Shown: positions 61,112 through 64,000 of the stretch, piece by piece
How positions within the stretch are numbered: position 1 is the stretch's first letter
Layout of the letters: each line of letters starts with the position of its first letter
Assembly: GCF_039537665.1 (NCBI RefSeq)
Contig: NZ_BAABAY010000001.1
Span: 1,302,001-1,366,000, forward strand
DNA: 64,000 nt
DNA from: Gaetbulibacter_A aestuarii
Lineage (GTDB): Bacteria > Bacteroidota > Bacteroidia > Flavobacteriales > Flavobacteriaceae
Reading direction: 5' to 3'
Notes under the pieces: generated by a model
The model's database searches: none
What the model was told of the DNA's origin: nothing
Seen by the model: the letters and a program-made list of their open reading frames with translations, nothing else
Made by a program: the position numbers and the translations under genes

Positions 61112-62857
61112 ATGAAACTAAAACTAATCATAATCACCATCCTATTGTCTGCGCTTTATTTTACCTGTGCAAAAGATGAAGTTCAGGCGAATGGAACTGG
61201 TGTGGCAAATTTTTCATTAAAAGAAATCACTGAAGTAGAAAACGCCACTACTGCTTTAGGAATTAACATCGGTATCGACGCCTACAATCATGCTGCAGGA
61301 ACCATTTCAGTGTCCGTTACCGGTGGAGAATACGGAACCGATTTTGAAACTAGCGCAGGTAGTGCGTCGTTTGATCTTGAGGTAGATGCAAACAGCTTGT
61401 TGGAAACTTTCTCTATTCAACCTGTTGATGATGATCTGATTGAAGACAACAAAACTTTAACTATTACCTTAACCGATGCTACGGGTGGTATAGAATTAGG
61501 CGAAAATTTGACGATCTCATTTACCATCCTGGATAATGACGATCCCCTTGTAGCCCTTGTTGGTTTTGAAAGTGATTCAGGTAGTATTCAGGAAAATGAT
61601 GCATCGAGCACAACCATAAATATGCCTTTTGATCAGGAATCAACAAATGGTGGAATAATTACTATTGAAGCCACAGGGGATGCTGTTTACGGTACTGATT
61701 ATACGGTTGAAGGACAGACTAGTGCAACAATGACTATTAATGTTCCGGCAGGAGCTACAACGGCCAGTATTAATGTGCAACCTATCGATAATTCGGAATA
61801 CGCAGTGGATAAAAACATCATTTTTACGATTACAGATGTTTCCGGCGGACTTGCGATTGGAACAACTCCGGAAACTACAATAACCATTGTGAATGATGAC
61901 GAAGCACCAAATCCTACGATCGATTTTAATGCATCCAATCCTGTAACCATTGATGAAGGAGCAGGTACGGTAACCCTTAATTTTGATATTTCCGGAACAA
62001 CTACAGCAGATGCTACGATTGAGATAACGGCATCAGGCACAGCTACTGTAGGAGATGACTATAGCTTTAATGGTGATACCACAAGTCCTTATAATTTGAT
62101 GATCCCCGCAGGTTCATCCTCCGCTTCACTAGACCTGGTAATTATTGATGATACGACCTTTGAAGGTGATGAAGCCTTCACTTTGGATATGACCAATGCC
62201 TCAGGAGGATTAAATCTTGGTTCGACATTAATTCAGTATAACACGACCATTGTAGAAAATGATCCGGATCCAAGCGCCTATAGTTATGTTGAAACCTTTG
62301 AATCCAACGATGGTTCCAATACTTATTTAAATGATGTGCTAGGTTTCCAAAACATCATATTACCAACACAGGATATTTCTAACAAACAAATTGATTTGAT
62401 TACCAATTCCGGTTCGTTTAGTGACGTCAATGACGTAACTGCAACTTCAGATAACGGATTGAACCTGTTTTATAACAGTAATCAGGTTGCTGCTGATTTC
62501 GGACTGATTGATAATGTGGTTGTAACACCCGTTCAAACAGGAAGAGGAACGATTGATATTTCTGTTGATGTATCCTACGCTTTCAAAAATCAGAACTCAG
62601 GTGAGGCTACAATTTATTGGTCGCAAACCTATGATGGTTCAGGCACTTTTAACGAAAGTGATTGGACGGTTCTTGGTTCTGAAACGGTAGCAAGTATGGA
62701 TGGTGAGGGTTATGGTAATAATACCTATAAAAGAGAAACCTTTACTGTTAACGCAACGGGTGATTTTTATATCGCGATGCGTGTTACCCAAACCATTGAT
62801 TTTGATTTTTACAGAACCAGATGGCGCTTTGATAATGTGAAAGCCATCGCTCAATAA
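61112..62857 (+). CDS. Lipoprotein with three Calx-beta repeats
   Basis: 581 residues. The lipobox ALYFTC gives Cys 20. Three Calx-beta units (about 25-145, 147-265, 268-385) each run from a strand such as TIDEGAGTVTLNF through YGTDFE, YGTDYT or VGDDYS turns to VDDDLIEDNKTLTITL-type Ca-binding strands. The last about 190 residues form a separate beta-rich domain starting YSYVETFESNDGSNTYLND, of the jelly-roll kind seen in surface adhesins and carbohydrate-binding lipoproteins. Placed in the locus with its own operator copy, it is a good candidate for a surface glycan-binding protein working with SusD. No catalytic motif is visible. Confidence 0.8.
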   Translation: MKLKLIIITILLSALYFTCAKDEVQANGTGVANFSLKEITEVENATTALGINIGIDAYNHAAGTISVSVTGGEYGTDFETSAGSASFDLEVDANSLLETFSIQPVDDDLIEDNKTLTITLTDATGGIELGENLTISFTILDNDDPLVALVGFESDSGSIQENDASSTTINMPFDQESTNGGIITIEATGDAVYGTDYTVEGQTSATMTINVPAGATTASINVQPIDNSEYAVDKNIIFTITDVSGGLAIGTTPETTITIVNDDEAPNPTIDFNASNPVTIDEGAGTVTLNFDISGTTTADATIEITASGTATVGDDYSFNGDTTSPYNLMIPAGSSSASLDLVIIDDTTFEGDEAFTLDMTNASGGLNLGSTLIQYNTTIVENDPDPSAYSYVETFESNDGSNTYLNDVLGFQNIILPTQDISNKQIDLITNSGSFSDVNDVTATSDNGLNLFYNSNQVAADFGLIDNVVVTPVQTGRGTIDISVDVSYAFKNQNSGEATIYWSQTYDGSGTFNESDWTVLGSETVASMDGEGYGNNTYKRETFTVNATGDFYIAMRVTQTIDFDFYRTRWRFDNVKAIAQ

Positions 62858-62885
62858 TTAATAACCAAAAAAAACTGAAACAAAA

Positions 62886-63230
62886 ATGAAACGAATAATA
62901 ACAGCAATTTTACTGATTATTGGATTTTCCCTAAGTGTATCCGCTCAATCAAAAATGAAGGAGAAAGCTTCTGAACGCGCAAACAAATTAAATATGGAGA
63001 TTGTTGCCGGGGATAAATCTCAGGCCTTGACAGACGATCAAATGGCGCAAATAACGGAATTGGAAATGAAGCGCCTTGAAGAGGTAAGAGGCTTACGCAA
63101 AAGTAATGCTGATAAAGAAGCTATAAAGGCTGTAAACAAAAAGTACTTCAAGCAGATGTATTCTGAAGTTCTAACCAAGAAACAGAAGAAAGCGCGCCGT
63201 GAAGGAAAAGATAAGGTTAAAAAGAAATGA
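62886..63230 (+). CDS. Small secreted basic helical protein
   Basis: 114 residues with a signal peptide (to SVSAQ, about 21). The mature part is helical and charged (KMKEKASERANKLNMEI, ITELEMKRLEEVRGLRK) and ends in a Lys/Arg-rich tail (KKQKKARREGKDKVKKK). The layout recalls CpxP/Spy-like or DUF4890-like periplasmic proteins, which are small helical chaperone-like proteins, but the match is only by pattern. It lies 28 nt after the Calx-beta gene and 16 nt before the GH5 gene, so it is probably co-expressed. Confidence 0.65.
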   Translation: MKRIITAILLIIGFSLSVSAQSKMKEKASERANKLNMEIVAGDKSQALTDDQMAQITELEMKRLEEVRGLRKSNADKEAIKAVNKKYFKQMYSEVLTKKQKKARREGKDKVKKK

Positions 63231-63246
63231 TGGTTAGTAGTTAATA

Positions 63247-64000
63247 ATGAAGCACTTAATATTTCCCATTACGATATTTCTTTTCGTTTTATTTTCCGGG
63301 CAAAGTATTGGCCAGGCGACCCCACAGGAAATGGTTGCAAAAATGGGCAGAGGTATTAATTTGGGAAATGTTCTAAGTGCACCTTATGAGGGTAACTGGG
63401 CACCTGCTGTGGAAGAAACCTATTTTGATGATGTTTTGAACGAAGGTTTTTCGACGGTAAGAATACCAATTCGATTTGATAAGCACACCACGGCATTGGC
63501 AGATGTTACCTATACAGATTCGAGTAATAACTATATAGGGAGCCCTAATGATTATACCGTGGACCCTACATTTTTAGATCGTGTAGAACAAGTTACAGAT
63601 TGGGCATTAACCAGAGGTTTAGTAGCAATTATTGATGTACATGGCGATAAATGGTATTGGGAAAGTTACGACGCTACAAGTCCAGAATATAAAACAGGAA
63701 ATGACCTTCTTGCGGCTGAAGACCGATTTCGTGCGATATGGACCGCTATTTCGGATCGTTTTCAATTAAAATCTGAGAATTTATTATTCGAAATTATGAA
63801 TGAGCCTTATTTTAATATGTCCGCTTCTCAGGTAGATAATGTAAATACTAATATTTTAAGTATCATCAGGCAAACCAATCCCACACGAAATGTGATCATT
63901 ACCGGTGGTGGGGCGAATTCCTGGCAGGCCCCATTACAAATATCGAGTTCACTCATTTCAAGTGATGTGCATTTAATTGCAACATTTCATTATTACGTAC
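63247..64000 (+). CDS. GH5 family endo-glycanase (3' end cut by window)
   Basis: 251 codons are visible and the frame is still open at base 64000. A signal peptide (MKHLIFPITIFLFVLFSGQSIGQ) leads into MVAKMGRGINLGNVL, the standard GH5 start. FSTVRIPIRF holds the conserved Arg, LVAIIDVHGD the His region, and FEIMNEPYF the acid/base Glu 186; HLIATFHYY is the His-Tyr strand. The nucleophile strand lies beyond the window. GH5 covers endo-beta-1,4-glucanases, mannanases and xylanases, so the target cannot be set from this part. It starts 16 nt after the small secreted protein gene. Confidence 0.9.
   Translation, partial: MKHLIFPITIFLFVLFSGQSIGQATPQEMVAKMGRGINLGNVLSAPYEGNWAPAVEETYFDDVLNEGFSTVRIPIRFDKHTTALADVTYTDSSNNYIGSPNDYTVDPTFLDRVEQVTDWALTRGLVAIIDVHGDKWYWESYDATSPEYKTGNDLLAAEDRFRAIWTAISDRFQLKSENLLFEIMNEPYFNMSASQVDNVNTNILSIIRQTNPTRNVIITGGGANSWQAPLQISSSLISSDVHLIATFHYYV

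Noticed and set aside
47311..64000. Ulvan or carrageenan/agar utilization locus
   Set aside because: No ulvan lyase, GH105, GH78, GH16 or GH50-type protein is visible; GH10 plus GH3 points to a xylan backbone. Genes beyond the window could change this.

Overview
This window looks like chromosomal DNA of a marine Flavobacteriaceae-type bacterium (phylum Bacteroidota). The reasons are: a SusC/SusD pair with a hybrid two-component sensor and linked polysaccharide enzymes, FecR/ECF-sigma control of a TonB-dependent receptor, a T9SS C-terminal sorting domain, promoter boxes of the Bacteroidota type (TTG, about 18-20 nt, TAnnTTTG), AT-rich intergenic DNA and almost no Shine-Dalgarno sequences.

Layout. 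1-2182: end of a deoxyhypusine-synthase-like gene, two small acidic proteins and an RMD1/DUF155 membrane protein. 2202-8753 (minus): three glycosyltransferases (GT-C type, cellulose-synthase-like GT2, DPM-like GT2), then a polyferredoxin membrane protein coupled to an FAD reductase. 8873-10644 (plus): a GH113-like lipoprotein and a PPP-type phosphatase. 10641-18479 (minus, interrupted by one plus-strand outer-membrane protein gene): an extended arsenosugar cluster with ArsM, ArsS, a peroxidase-like AhpD-fold protein, a rhodanese, two arsenosugar-type glycosyltransferase-like proteins, a purine nucleoside phosphorylase, a sterol-desaturase-family oxygenase and a DUF547 protein. 18603-27051: housekeeping genes (acyl-CoA dehydrogenase, anmK, a Glu/Leu/Phe/Val dehydrogenase, NhaD, an ExbB-ExbD-TonB set, folC, tRNA-Val).

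27867-36515 is a block bounded on both sides by arrays of the same roughly 188-bp tandem repeat in the same orientation. It holds an ECF sigma/FecR/STN-TonB receptor cascade facing a lipoprotein made of four internal repeats, then an extracytoplasmic redox-like set (cupredoxin with T9SS tail, DUF5777 barrel, two CxxCH lipoproteins, YceI).

37229-64000 is a polysaccharide utilization locus: aldose-1-epimerase-like protein, hybrid two-component system, SusC, SusD, GH3, five S1-type sulfatases, GH10 xylanase, alpha/beta-hydrolase esterase, a GH5-like lipoprotein apparently lacking its nucleophile, a Calx-beta lipoprotein, a small secreted protein and a GH5 enzyme cut by the window end. The mix points to a sulfated, xylan-type algal polysaccharide. 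Four copies of a shared DNA motif (core TCTGACAATTTT, then ACC and T-rich bases) lie upstream of the epimerase, susC, the GH5-like gene and the Calx-beta gene, oriented toward each gene. They are candidate operators for the sensor-regulator and are the most useful unlabelled signal I found.

All assignments come from reading the sequence. No database search was possible.
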